From positions 1-5,534 of the forward strand of contig JASHSH010000227.1 of assembly GCA_030040955.1 (NCBI GenBank): 5,534 bases of DNA, read 5' to 3'. Under the pieces are notes generated by a model. The model had not been told where the DNA came from. It did no database searches and worked only from the letters and a program-made list of their open reading frames with translations. This document shows positions 1 to 5,534 of this stretch, piece by piece; position 1 is the stretch's first letter, and each line of letters begins with the position of its first letter. A program made the translations under genes and the position numbers. Source of the stretch: Rhodospirillales bacterium. GTDB lineage: Bacteria; Pseudomonadota; Alphaproteobacteria; Rhodospirillales; Magnetospirillaceae.

Positions 1-857
<857 letters not shown>

Positions 858-990
858 TCCAAACCTCTTCCAGTTGCGGCCGGCACCCGCGGTCCCCGCT
901 GGCATAGCGTCGATGGCAACCGCCGGAACCCCCGCCGTTTCGGGGCGGCTTACGGCCCCCTGGACCGCTGCCCACCGCCCGCGTCTCGGT

Positions 991-1019
991 ATATAAGGGA
1001 GCGAAAGGGGGCGCGCAAC
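991..1019 (-). promoter_or_regulatory. Candidate sigma-32 (RpoH) heat-shock promoter of dnaK
   Basis: Read on the minus strand, GTTG at 1019-1016 is followed by an 18-nt spacer and then CTTATAT at 997-991. The alphaproteobacterial RpoH consensus is approximately CTTG, 17-18 nt, CYTATNT, so only the first base of the -35 differs. Transcription would start near 984 and give a leader of about 127 nt. Its location upstream of dnaK, a classic RpoH target, supports the call. The start site itself is inferred. Confidence 0.65.
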
Positions 1020-1174
1020 CGACGCGCGGTCGCCCGGCCCCTCCGCCACCCCGTTGACGCGGCTGGATAATCCGGAATCGGCCCGATGCGCGCGGCGCAT
1101 GCCCAGGCGGCGCGCTTCGGGGCGGGCTCCGATTGCGCCCCAGGCCCGGCGGCGATACATCTCTGGCGCAGCCC

Positions 1175-1182
1175 GAGAAGGA
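1175..1182 (+). promoter_or_regulatory. Ribosome binding site that decides the yqaA start
   Basis: GAGAAGGA ends 4 nt before the ATG at 1187. The frame is also open from a TTG at 1133, but the 18 extra codons are not hydrophobic and do not resemble the family's N-terminus. The ATG at 1187 is therefore preferred. Confidence 0.65.
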
Positions 1183-1186
1183 CCGG

Positions 1187-1765
1187 ATGCTCCGCCGCCT
1201 GTACGACTGGACGATGCGCCTGGCCGCCAGCCGGCACGCCCCCGCCTGGCTGGCCGGGGTGGCCTTCGTCGAGGCCTCGGTATTCCCGATCCCGCCCGAC
1301 GTGCTGCTGATCCCGATGGTGCTGGCCGCGCGCGACCGGGCCTGGCGCTTCGCCGCCATCGCGGTGGCCGGCTCGGTGGTCGGCGCCTGGCTGGGCTACG
1401 CGCTGGGCTGGCTGCTCTACGAGGAGGTCGGGCGGCAGGTGATCGCCTTCTACCATCTCCAGGCCGAGGCGGAGTCGTTCCGCGCGAGCTTCGCGCATTG
1501 GGGCGCCTGGGTGGTGCTGGTCAACGGGGCGATCCCGATCCCGTTCAAGCTGATCACCATCTCCTCGGGTATCGCGGGCCTCGATCCGGTCTGGTTCACG
1601 CTCGCCGCGCTGGGCGCGCGCAGCTTCCGCTTCTTCCTGGTCGCCGCGCTGTTCCGCCGCTACGGCGAGCCGATCCGCGACTTCGTCGAGCGCCGGCTCT
1701 CGCTGGTCACCGCTGCCTTCTTCGCGGTGCTGGTCGGCGGCTATCTGATCCTGCGCCTGGCCTGA
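1187..1765 (+). CDS. yqaA: YqaA family (DedA/SNARE-associated-like) inner membrane protein
   Basis: This is a small polytopic inner membrane protein of 192 residues, related to the DedA superfamily, whose members are implicated in lipid transport and envelope homeostasis. The exact role of YqaA proteins is not established. Visible features are: an N-terminal amphipathic start (MLRRLYDWTMRLAA); a family-type motif with E29 followed by FPIPPD at 33-38, then a hydrophobic stretch; a glycine-rich membrane segment at about 55-78; a second proline motif IPIPFK at 116-121, typical of paired re-entrant loops; GARSFRFF at 143-150, resembling the DedA G-x-x-x-R motif; and a final hydrophobic helix at about 172-189. 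It is the first gene of a tight operon, and its TGA is 4 nt before the dsbB ATG. The ATG at 1187 was chosen over the upstream TTG at 1133 because of the ribosome binding site at 1175-1182. Family assignment is confident; the gene symbol is by family similarity. Confidence 0.88.
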   Translation: MLRRLYDWTMRLAASRHAPAWLAGVAFVEASVFPIPPDVLLIPMVLAARDRAWRFAAIAVAGSVVGAWLGYALGWLLYEEVGRQVIAFYHLQAEAESFRASFAHWGAWVVLVNGAIPIPFKLITISSGIAGLDPVWFTLAALGARSFRFFLVAALFRRYGEPIRDFVERRLSLVTAAFFAVLVGGYLILRLA

Positions 1766-1769
1766 GGCG

Positions 1770-2255
1770 ATGAACCCCGCCCGGCGCGACCCCATGCTGG
1801 TGCTCGCGGCCTGTATCGTGGCGTTGGGTTCGGTGCTGATCGCCCAGTTCGGCTTCGGGCTCCGGCCCTGCCATCTGTGCACGCTCCAGCGCCTGCCCTG
1901 GGGGGCGGCGCTGCCTTTCGCCCTGCTCGCGCTGGTCGAGCGGGTCGATGCGCGTTTTCGGGCGCTGCTGCTGGCCCTGTGCGCGGTCGCGTTCCTGGTC
2001 GGCGCGGGGCTCGCCTTCTACCATGTCGGCGTCGAGCATCGCTGGTGGGAATCGAGTTGCAGCGGCGGGGGCGGGCTTGCCAATTCCGCCTCCAGCCTGC
2101 TCGCCCGGCTGCAATCCGGTCCGGCCGCGGTGCCCTGCGACAGCGTGAGTTTCGCGCTGTTCGGACTATCCTTCGCGGCCATGAATCTGATCGCCTCGCT
2201 GGTCCTCGCCGGTTTCGCGGCTCGGGCGGCGCGGCGCGCCTGGAGCGAGGCATGA
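1770..2255 (+). CDS. dsbB: Disulfide bond formation protein B (DsbB family quinone reductase)
   Basis: DsbB is the inner membrane protein that reoxidises periplasmic DsbA and passes the electrons to ubiquinone. The 161-residue product has the expected four-helix pattern. Helix 1 is at about 10-29, followed by the redox motif C34-H-L-C37 and the conserved QR at 40-41. Helices 2 and 3 are at about 43-56 and 65-83. A periplasmic loop holds the second pair, C97 and C123, and a last helix is at about 128-150. The 26-residue distance between C97 and C123 equals that between Cys104 and Cys130 of E. coli DsbB, so all four catalytic cysteines appear intact. The ATG follows the yqaA stop after 4 nt, with a GAGG overlapping that stop, which suggests translational coupling. 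M9 is an alternative start. The TGA overlaps the next gene's ATG in an ATGA. No dsbA is in the window. Confidence 0.93.
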   Translation: MNPARRDPMLVLAACIVALGSVLIAQFGFGLRPCHLCTLQRLPWGAALPFALLALVERVDARFRALLLALCAVAFLVGAGLAFYHVGVEHRWWESSCSGGGGLANSASSLLARLQSGPAAVPCDSVSFALFGLSFAAMNLIASLVLAGFAARAARRAWSEA

Positions 2256-2809
2256 GCGACGAAACCCCGGAGCGCGGTGAGCCAACACCCGACGGGCTGG
2301 GTCCTGCCGAGCGCATGGCCCGGATGATCCGCGTCGACCAGGCCGGCGAGTACGGCGCGGTGCGCATCTATCAGGGCCAGCGCGCGGTGCTCGGCGCTGG
2401 CCAGACGGGCGAGAGCCTGCGCGAGATGGAAGAGGCCGAGCGCCGTCACCTCGCCACCTTCAACAAGCTGATGGTCGAGCGCCGCGTGCGCCCCACCCTG
2501 CTCCAGCCGCTCTGGCACTTGGCCGGATACGCGCTGGGCGCGGGCAGCGCGCTGCTCGGCGAGAAGGCGGCGATGGCCTGCACGGTCGCGGTCGAGGAGG
2601 TGATCGAGGCGCACTATGCGCGCCAGGCCGAGCGGCTCGCCGGCGATCCCGCCTTGCGTGCCCAGGTGCTGGAGGCGCGCGAAGGCGAAATCGAGCACCG
2701 CGACCAGGCGCTCGCCGCCGGGGCGCGTCAGGCTCCCGGCTATCCGCTGCTTTCGGCGGCGATCAAGGCCGGCTCGCGCCTCGCCATCTGGCTGTCGGAA
2801 CGGGTGTAA
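2252..2809 (+). CDS. coq7: COQ7 family demethoxyubiquinone hydroxylase
   Basis: This is a di-iron, membrane-associated monooxygenase that hydroxylates the 5-demethoxyubiquinone ring in a late step of ubiquinone synthesis (the CoQ7/CLK-1 type, in place of UbiF). The protein has 185 residues. Six expected metal ligands are visible: E33 in RVDQAGEYGA, E63 and H66 in the ExxH of EEAERRH, E115 in AVEEVIEAHY, and E146 and H149 in the ExxH of EGEIEHRD. The spacings E33 to E63 (30) and E33 to E115 (82) equal those of human COQ7 (E60, E90, E142). A short acidic, proline-rich N-terminus of about 18 residues precedes the domain. The ATG overlaps the dsbB TGA by 4 nt (ATGA), and GAGCGAGG lies just upstream, so translation is probably coupled. 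It is the last gene of the operon, and no strong terminator follows. The pairing with DsbB, a ubiquinone user, is biochemically coherent. Confidence 0.95.
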   Translation: MSDETPERGEPTPDGLGPAERMARMIRVDQAGEYGAVRIYQGQRAVLGAGQTGESLREMEEAERRHLATFNKLMVERRVRPTLLQPLWHLAGYALGAGSALLGEKAAMACTVAVEEVIEAHYARQAERLAGDPALRAQVLEAREGEIEHRDQALAAGARQAPGYPLLSAAIKAGSRLAIWLSERV

Positions 2810-2822
2810 ACGGACGGCGGGC

Positions 2823-2851
2823 TTGCGGCCGTGCCCGTCAGTGTGTATCTA
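2823..2851 (+). promoter_or_regulatory. Candidate promoter of hicAB
   Basis: TTGCGG at 2823-2828 and TATCTA at 2846-2851 are separated by 17 nt. The -10 is only a partial match to a vegetative consensus, but it lies inside the AT-rich palindrome, the only AT-rich patch nearby. Transcription would begin near 2858, leaving a leader of about 15 nt before the hicA ATG. This is inferred from sequence alone. Confidence 0.4.
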
Positions 2852-2858
2852 ATACACA
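2842..2858. promoter_or_regulatory. 17-bp palindrome, probable HicB operator
   Basis: TGTGTAT and ATACACA form perfect 7-bp inverted arms around the centre CTA, ending 15 nt before the hicA ATG. The palindrome overlaps the candidate -10. HicB antitoxins with a C-terminal DNA-binding domain, as here, are known to autorepress from operators in this position. No second copy is seen in the window. The symmetry is directly visible; HicB binding is inference. Confidence 0.65.
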
Positions 2859-2873
2859 TGGGCGCGCACCGGG

Positions 2874-3062
2874 ATGGACAGCCGGAAGATCATCCGGGAA
2901 CTCGAGCGAGACGGCTGGCTGCGCGTCGCCCAGGCCGGATCGCATGTGCAATTCAAGCATCCGGTCAAGCCGGGCCGGGTCACGGTCCCGCATCCAAGGC
3001 GCGACCTGCCGATCGGCACGTTGAAGAGCATCGAGCGGCAGTCGGGCGTGAGGCTGCGCTAA
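2874..3062 (+). CDS. hicA: HicA toxin (mRNA interferase, YcfA family)
   Basis: HicA toxins are small ribosome-independent RNases with a double-stranded-RNA-binding-like fold that cleave mRNA and arrest growth until neutralised by HicB. The 62-residue product is of normal length and matches the family along its whole length. It has MDSRKIIRELERDGW as helix 1, the catalytic histidine H24 in the GSHVQFKHP motif at 22-30, VTVPHP at 36-41 and the DLPIGTLKSI tail at 44-53. The active site looks intact. The start at 2874 fits the family N-terminus, but only ACCGGG precedes it, with no clear Shine-Dalgarno sequence, so expression may be weak or near-leaderless. hicB begins 28 nt after the hicA stop, giving the usual toxin-first order. 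The pair lies between coq7 and an HNH gene, with no integrase or insertion sequence nearby. Confidence 0.94.
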   Translation: MDSRKIIRELERDGWLRVAQAGSHVQFKHPVKPGRVTVPHPRRDLPIGTLKSIERQSGVRLR

Positions 3063-3090
3063 GCGCGAGTGCCGCCGGCGGAGACGATAG

Positions 3091-3480
3091 ATGAAGCGCT
3101 ACTACCCCGCGATCATCGACAAGGATGCCGGCAGCGATTTCGGCATCTCATTCCCCGATTTCCCCGGCTGCGTGTCAGCCGGCACGACCATCGAGGAAGC
3201 GGTCGCTCAAGGCACCGAGGCGCTTGCGCTGCACGTCGCGGGGATGGCCGAGGACGGCGAGCCGATCCCCGAGCCCAGTCAGGTCGACAGGCTCGCGCGC
3301 GATCCCAAGTTGCGGCCCGCCGCTATCGTGCTCGTGCCCGCCGTATTGCCGAGCCGTCCGGTGCGCATCAACGTCACGATGGACAGCGCCTTGATCGAGG
3401 AGATCGATTCCGTGGCGCGGAACCGTTCCGGATTTCTGGCCGAGGCGGCGCGCGCGGAACTGGCGAGGCGCAAGGAGTGA
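3091..3480 (+). CDS. hicB: HicB antitoxin with C-terminal ribbon-helix-helix domain
   Basis: HicB binds and inhibits HicA and usually represses the operon. The 129-residue protein has the HicB-like partial RNase H fold in its N-terminal half: YYPAIIDKDAGSDFGISFPDFPGCVSAGTTIEEAV at about 4-38, including the hallmark FPDFPGC at 21-27, then a helix at about 39-54. A proline-rich linker region follows at about 57-90. The C-terminus looks like a ribbon-helix-helix DNA-binding domain: strand RINVTMD at 92-98, helix SALIEEIDSVARN, turn RSG, then helix FLAEAARAELARR. This predicts binding to the palindrome at 2842-2858. CGGAG at 3079-3083 lies 7 nt before the ATG, a better ribosome binding site than the toxin has. 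The gene ends 13 nt from the convergent HNH gene. Confidence 0.94.
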   Translation: MKRYYPAIIDKDAGSDFGISFPDFPGCVSAGTTIEEAVAQGTEALALHVAGMAEDGEPIPEPSQVDRLARDPKLRPAAIVLVPAVLPSRPVRINVTMDSALIEEIDSVARNRSGFLAEAARAELARRKE

Positions 3481-3493
3481 GGGAACCTCCGGC

Positions 3494-4057
3494 CTACACC
3501 GGGTCCAGCTCGGTATCCCAGTAGAGGAAGTCGCGCCAGCTTTCGTGCAGATAGTTGGGCGGGAAGGCGCGGCCGTTCTCCTGCAGCTCGAAGCTGGAGG
3601 GCTGGCCCGGGCGCACCATCGGATACATCTCCGCCTCGTGGCACAGCTGATCGCCCTTGGTCAGGTTGCAAGGCGAGCAGGCGGTGACGACATTCTCCCA
3701 CACCGTCCGGCCGCCGCGCGAACGCGGCACCAGATGGTCGAAGGTGAGGTCGTGGGTGGGGAAGGGATCGCCGCAATACTGGCAGGTGAAACTGTCGCGC
3801 AGGAACACGTTGAACCTGGTGAAGGCCGGGCGGCGCGCCGCCGGCACATACTCCTTGAGCGAGATCACCGAAGGCAGCGCCATCGCCTGGCTGGGCGAAC
3901 GGACCATCCGATTGTAGACGGAGACGACGTTGACCCGCCCCGACACGGCGGCCTTCACCGCCTCCTGCCAGGACCAGAGCGACAGCGGGTAGTAGCTGAG
4001 CGGGCGGAAATCCGCGTTCAGCACCAACGCCGGGCAGGCTTCCAGGGCCAGCTCCAC
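3494..4057 (-). CDS. HNH endonuclease family protein
   Basis: This is a 187-residue predicted metal-dependent nuclease of a stand-alone HNH family common on alphaproteobacterial chromosomes. Its cellular role is not known to me. The N-terminal region carries the conserved LVLNADFRPLSYYPLSLWSWQEAV (11-34). The HNH core follows: the first zinc knuckle C92-Q-Y-C95, then D107-H108 in LTFDHLVPRSRGG, N122 in WENVVTAC, and the second knuckle C127-S-P-C130-N131. The C-terminus NYLHESWRDFLYWDTELDP (168-186) is also family-typical. All core residues are present, so it is probably active. The start is GTG (4057-4055), because the first in-frame ATG (codon 51) would remove the conserved N-terminus and a good ribosome binding site lies just upstream. 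It is convergent with hicB, leaving no room for a separate terminator. It is probably resident rather than part of the hicAB module. Confidence 0.9.
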   Translation of the reverse strand: MELALEACPALVLNADFRPLSYYPLSLWSWQEAVKAAVSGRVNVVSVYNRMVRSPSQAMALPSVISLKEYVPAARRPAFTRFNVFLRDSFTCQYCGDPFPTHDLTFDHLVPRSRGGRTVWENVVTACSPCNLTKGDQLCHEAEMYPMVRPGQPSSFELQENGRAFPPNYLHESWRDFLYWDTELDPV

Positions 4058-4060
4058 CTA

Positions 4061-4070
4061 TCCCTCTCCC
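4061..4070 (-). promoter_or_regulatory. Ribosome binding site supporting the GTG start of the HNH gene
   Basis: On the minus strand GGGAGAGGGA at 4070-4061 precedes the GTG at 4057. GGGAG leaves an 8-nt spacer and AGAGGG a 4-nt one. The purine-rich block stands out and supports the GTG as the true start. Confidence 0.6.
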
Positions 4071-4095
4071 AAAGGGCCGCGCGTCGAACTCCGGC

Positions 4096-4123
4096 TATCT
4101 ACCAGAAAACGGCGCGCAATCAA
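4096..4123 (-). promoter_or_regulatory. Candidate promoter of the HNH gene
   Basis: On the minus strand TTGATT at 4123-4118 and TAGATA at 4101-4096 are separated by 16 nt, in the 104-bp gap between the esterase and HNH genes. Transcription would start near 4089, giving a leader of about 32 nt. The gap is more AT-rich than its surroundings, which supports a promoter, but the match is moderate. Confidence 0.38.
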
Positions 4124-4153
4124 ATCCGACAGTTTGTTGAAATCGCCCGGATT

Positions 4154-4169
4154 GGGCCTAATCAGGCCC
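4154..4169 (-). terminator. Stem-loop at the esterase stop codon, possible weak terminator
   Basis: GGGCCT and AGGCCC form a perfect 6-bp stem with a 4-nt loop, spanning the esterase TGA (4164-4162). No T-run follows on the minus strand, so as an intrinsic terminator it would be weak or factor-assisted. It may also be chance in GC-rich DNA. Confidence 0.25.
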
Positions 4170-4827
4170 CGAACGCCCCCGCCACATGGTCGACGGCGGC
4201 AAGCAGTCCTGCCTCGTCGATCGCATGGGCGAGACCGGGCCGGGCAAGCGCCTTCACCGGCACGCCGAGCCGGGACAGCTCCGCCTCCGCCTGCGCGAGC
4301 GAGGCGAAGGGCACCATCGGGTCGGCATCGCCATGCACCAGCAGGACCGGCGGGCGCGAGCGGATCTCTCCCGCCAGCCGCTCCGGCGCGATCAGCCTGC
4401 CCGAGAAGCCGACGATGGCGGCGCAAGGCGCGGCCCGCCTCGGCCCCACATAGAGCGACATCATCGTGCCCTGCGAGAAGCCGACCAGGGCCAGATCGGC
4501 ATCCTTCAGCCCGCGCGCGGCCAGTTCGCGGTCGAGATAGGCGTCCAGCAACGGCGCCGCCGCGGTCACGCCGAGATAGATCGCGTTCGGCGAGCGGTCC
4601 TGCAAGCTGAACCACTGCCGGCCGAACGGGGCCATGTCGAACGGGAAGGGGGCATCCGGCGATACGAAGGCCGCGTCGGGCAGGCGCTCGGCGAAATAGG
4701 GGGCCAGCCCGATCAGGTCGCCGCCGTCGGCGCCCACCCCGTGCAGGAACACGATCAGCCGCCGCGCCGGCCCGCCGGACGCGGGCTCGAGCCTGGGCCC
4801 GTCCATCGCGGGACTGGTTGCCGGCAT
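4162..4827 (-). CDS. Alpha/beta hydrolase, carboxylesterase/phospholipase family (serine esterase)
   Basis: This is a cytoplasmic serine hydrolase of 221 residues, in the family that includes bacterial carboxylesterase EstB, YpfH and eukaryotic acyl-protein thioesterases. The natural substrate cannot be read from the sequence. The oxyanion-hole region LIVFLHGVGADGGDLIGLA is at 24-42. The nucleophile S118 lies in GFSQG, the acid D169 in HGDADPMVP, and the base H201 in GLAHAID, so the catalytic triad is complete. QWFSL at 71-75 is typical of the family. No signal peptide is seen. Family members usually read HGYGADGND in the oxyanion loop; here V31 and G36 replace Y and N, a mild deviation. The ATG has a GGGGGAG about 6 nt upstream; M8 is a possible alternative start. 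It is divergent from the cyclase gene and lies upstream of the HNH gene on the same strand, with 104 nt between them, so co-transcription is possible but not required. Confidence 0.9.
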   Translation of the reverse strand: MPATSPAMDGPRLEPASGGPARRLIVFLHGVGADGGDLIGLAPYFAERLPDAAFVSPDAPFPFDMAPFGRQWFSLQDRSPNAIYLGVTAAAPLLDAYLDRELAARGLKDADLALVGFSQGTMMSLYVGPRRAAPCAAIVGFSGRLIAPERLAGEIRSRPPVLLVHGDADPMVPFASLAQAEAELSRLGVPVKALARPGLAHAIDEAGLLAAVDHVAGAFGA

Positions 4828-4850
4828 GTCGATCTCCCCCTCGCCCGCCC

Positions 4851-4880
4851 GTCATAGCCAAAAGCGGGTGGGCTTGTCAC
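4851..4880 (-). promoter_or_regulatory. Candidate promoter of the esterase gene
   Basis: On the minus strand GTGACA at 4880-4875 is followed after 18 nt by TATGAC at 4856-4851 (or 17 nt and CTATGA). This resembles alphaproteobacterial housekeeping promoters. The predicted leader is short, about 17 nt, but holds the ribosome binding site. Confidence 0.38.
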
Positions 4881-4936
4881 GGACGGCTGGCGGGGATGCT
4901 AGGATCGCGTGCGACGGAACGACGAGGGGCGCGGGG

Positions 4937-5534
4937 ATGGAATTGCGCGACGGGTCCGCGCTCATCGATTGGCTGGTCGATGGCGCGCGCAGCGCCGCCC
5001 AGCCGCAGGAGGTGCTCGCCGAGCTGTGCGACGGCCTCGCCGCCGGCGGCATGCCGCTCTGGCGCGTCGCCGTGCTGGTGCGCACGCTCCATCCCGAGAT
5101 GATGGGCCGGCGGTTCGTCTGGCAGCCGGGCCAGCCGGTCGAGGTGCGCAACGCGCCCTATATGATGGACACGCAGGAGTATCGCGACAGCCCCGTCACC
5201 CAGGTGCTGACTTCGCGCGCGCCGCTGCGCCGCAAGCTTTGCGATCCCGATTGTCCGATGGACTCGGGCCTCGTGCGCGATCTGCGCGATCAGGGGGGCA
5301 GCGACTATCTGGCGACGCCGCTGATCTTCACCAACGGCGACATCCATCTCGCCTCCTGGACCACCAAGGCGCCGGGCGGCTTCACCGACGCGCAAGTCTC
5401 GACGCTGCTCGCTATCGCCGCGCCCTTCGCCCGGGTGGCCGAAGTCCGCGCGCTGCGCCGCACGGCCGAGAATTTCCTCAACACCTATGTCGGCCGCCAT
5501 GCCGGCGAGCGCATTCTGGCCGGGCAGATCCGCC
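4937..5534 (+). CDS. Predicted class III adenylate/guanylate cyclase, N-terminal part, truncated by window edge
   Basis: The reading frame is open from the ATG at 4937 to the window end (199 codons plus one base), with no stop. Residues 1 to about 172 look like a soluble, GAF-like sensory region. They include WRVAVLVRTLHPEMMGRRFVW at 42-62 and TPLIFTNGDIHLASWTTKAPGGF at 127-149; I see no transmembrane segment. The end, LRRTAENFLNTYVGRHAGERILAGQIR at 173-199, matches the linker that in alphaproteobacterial class III cyclases comes directly before the catalytic domain, where the metal-binding aspartate should follow within about 20 residues. The catalytic domain itself is outside the window, so cyclase activity is inferred from this linker and the overall resemblance. 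GAGGGG at 4924-4929 lies 7 nt before the ATG, a good ribosome binding site. Two close cysteines, C102 and C106 in LCDPDCP, could form a redox or metal site. Confidence 0.8.
   Translation, partial: MELRDGSALIDWLVDGARSAAQPQEVLAELCDGLAAGGMPLWRVAVLVRTLHPEMMGRRFVWQPGQPVEVRNAPYMMDTQEYRDSPVTQVLTSRAPLRRKLCDPDCPMDSGLVRDLRDQGGSDYLATPLIFTNGDIHLASWTTKAPGGFTDAQVSTLLAIAAPFARVAEVRALRRTAENFLNTYVGRHAGERILAGQIR

Larger units (their letters stand above)
858..1186. other. Divergent intergenic region between dnaK and yqaA (329 bp)
   Basis: No convincing gene is seen here; the open frames crossing it are arginine/proline-rich readings of GC-rich DNA. The left part (858 to about 985) would be the dnaK 5' leader of about 127 nt, carrying its ribosome binding site and a GC-rich hairpin near 930-948. 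The dnaK heat-shock promoter is at 991-1019 on the minus strand. For the rightward yqaA operon I see only a -35-like TTGACG at 1054-1059 with no good -10 at normal spacing (a GATAAT at 1066-1071 is too close), so its promoter is unassigned. Confidence 0.7.

Noticed and set aside
925..939. GGAACC followed by CGTT, resembling a general stress (EcfG) promoter
   Set aside because: The spacing between the two elements is about 6 nt instead of the 16-17 nt required.
2816..2839. Possible terminator hairpin after coq7 (GGCGGGC with GCCCGTC, 10-nt loop)
   Set aside because: The stem needs a G-U pair, the loop is large, no T-run follows, and it overlaps the hicAB -35 candidate. It could be chance in GC-rich DNA.
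2831..3094. Alternative plus-strand frame through hicA
   Set aside because: Its product has no family resemblance, whereas the 2874-3062 frame matches HicA along its entire length.
3479..3502. Small inverted repeats between hicB and the HNH gene (GAGG/CCTC and CCGG/CCGG)
   Set aside because: Stems of only 4 bp without T-tracts are expected by chance at this base composition; not called a bidirectional terminator.
2842..4057. hicAB plus HNH as a combined phage-defence island
   Set aside because: The HNH protein is of a type common on alphaproteobacterial chromosomes and is on the opposite strand. No other defence or mobile genes are present, so a joint system is not supported.
3545..4453. 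Long plus-strand open frame opposite the HNH and esterase genes
   Set aside because: It is antisense to two genes with complete catalytic motifs, has low-complexity composition, and crosses their intergenic gap.

Overview
The window is high-GC bacterial chromosome (roughly two thirds G+C). Protein signatures point to Alphaproteobacteria, possibly Rhodospirillales or Rhizobiales; I cannot place it more exactly. The signs are an alphaproteobacterial-type sigma-32 promoter upstream of dnaK, the yqaA-dsbB-coq7 cluster, a single-domain HNH endonuclease of a type common in this class, and a class III cyclase with the N-terminal region seen in alphaproteobacterial homologues. Nearly all of the window is coding.

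Layout. (1) 1-857, minus strand: the first 285 codons of dnaK, running off the left edge. (2) 858-1186: a 329-bp divergent intergenic region holding the dnaK leader and a good heat-shock promoter. (3) 1187-2809, plus strand: a tight three-gene operon of a YqaA/DedA-like membrane protein, DsbB and the COQ7 hydroxylase. The first two genes are 4 nt apart and the last two overlap by 4 nt. (4) 2842-3480, plus strand: a hicAB toxin-antitoxin module preceded by a near-perfect 17-bp palindrome that probably is the HicB operator. (5) 3494-4057, minus strand: an HNH endonuclease gene with a GTG start, convergent with hicB and only 13 nt from it. (6) 4162-4827, minus strand: a serine esterase of the carboxylesterase/phospholipase family. 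(7) 4937-5534, plus strand: the N-terminal 199 codons of a predicted class III adenylate/guanylate cyclase, cut by the right edge. It has no stop codon in the window.

How the genes fit together. The operon at 1187-2809 has a plausible biochemical link: COQ7 performs a late step of ubiquinone synthesis, and DsbB passes electrons from periplasmic disulfide formation to ubiquinone. The hicAB module looks like a self-contained accessory insertion between housekeeping genes. Its toxin lacks a clear Shine-Dalgarno sequence while its antitoxin has one. HNH, esterase and cyclase show no obvious functional link to one another.

I found no RNA genes, CRISPR arrays, insertion sequences or integrase genes. 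I do not see a clearly undescribed system. The points most worth checking are the hicAB operator/promoter arrangement, the redox-quinone operon, and the sensory region of the truncated cyclase.
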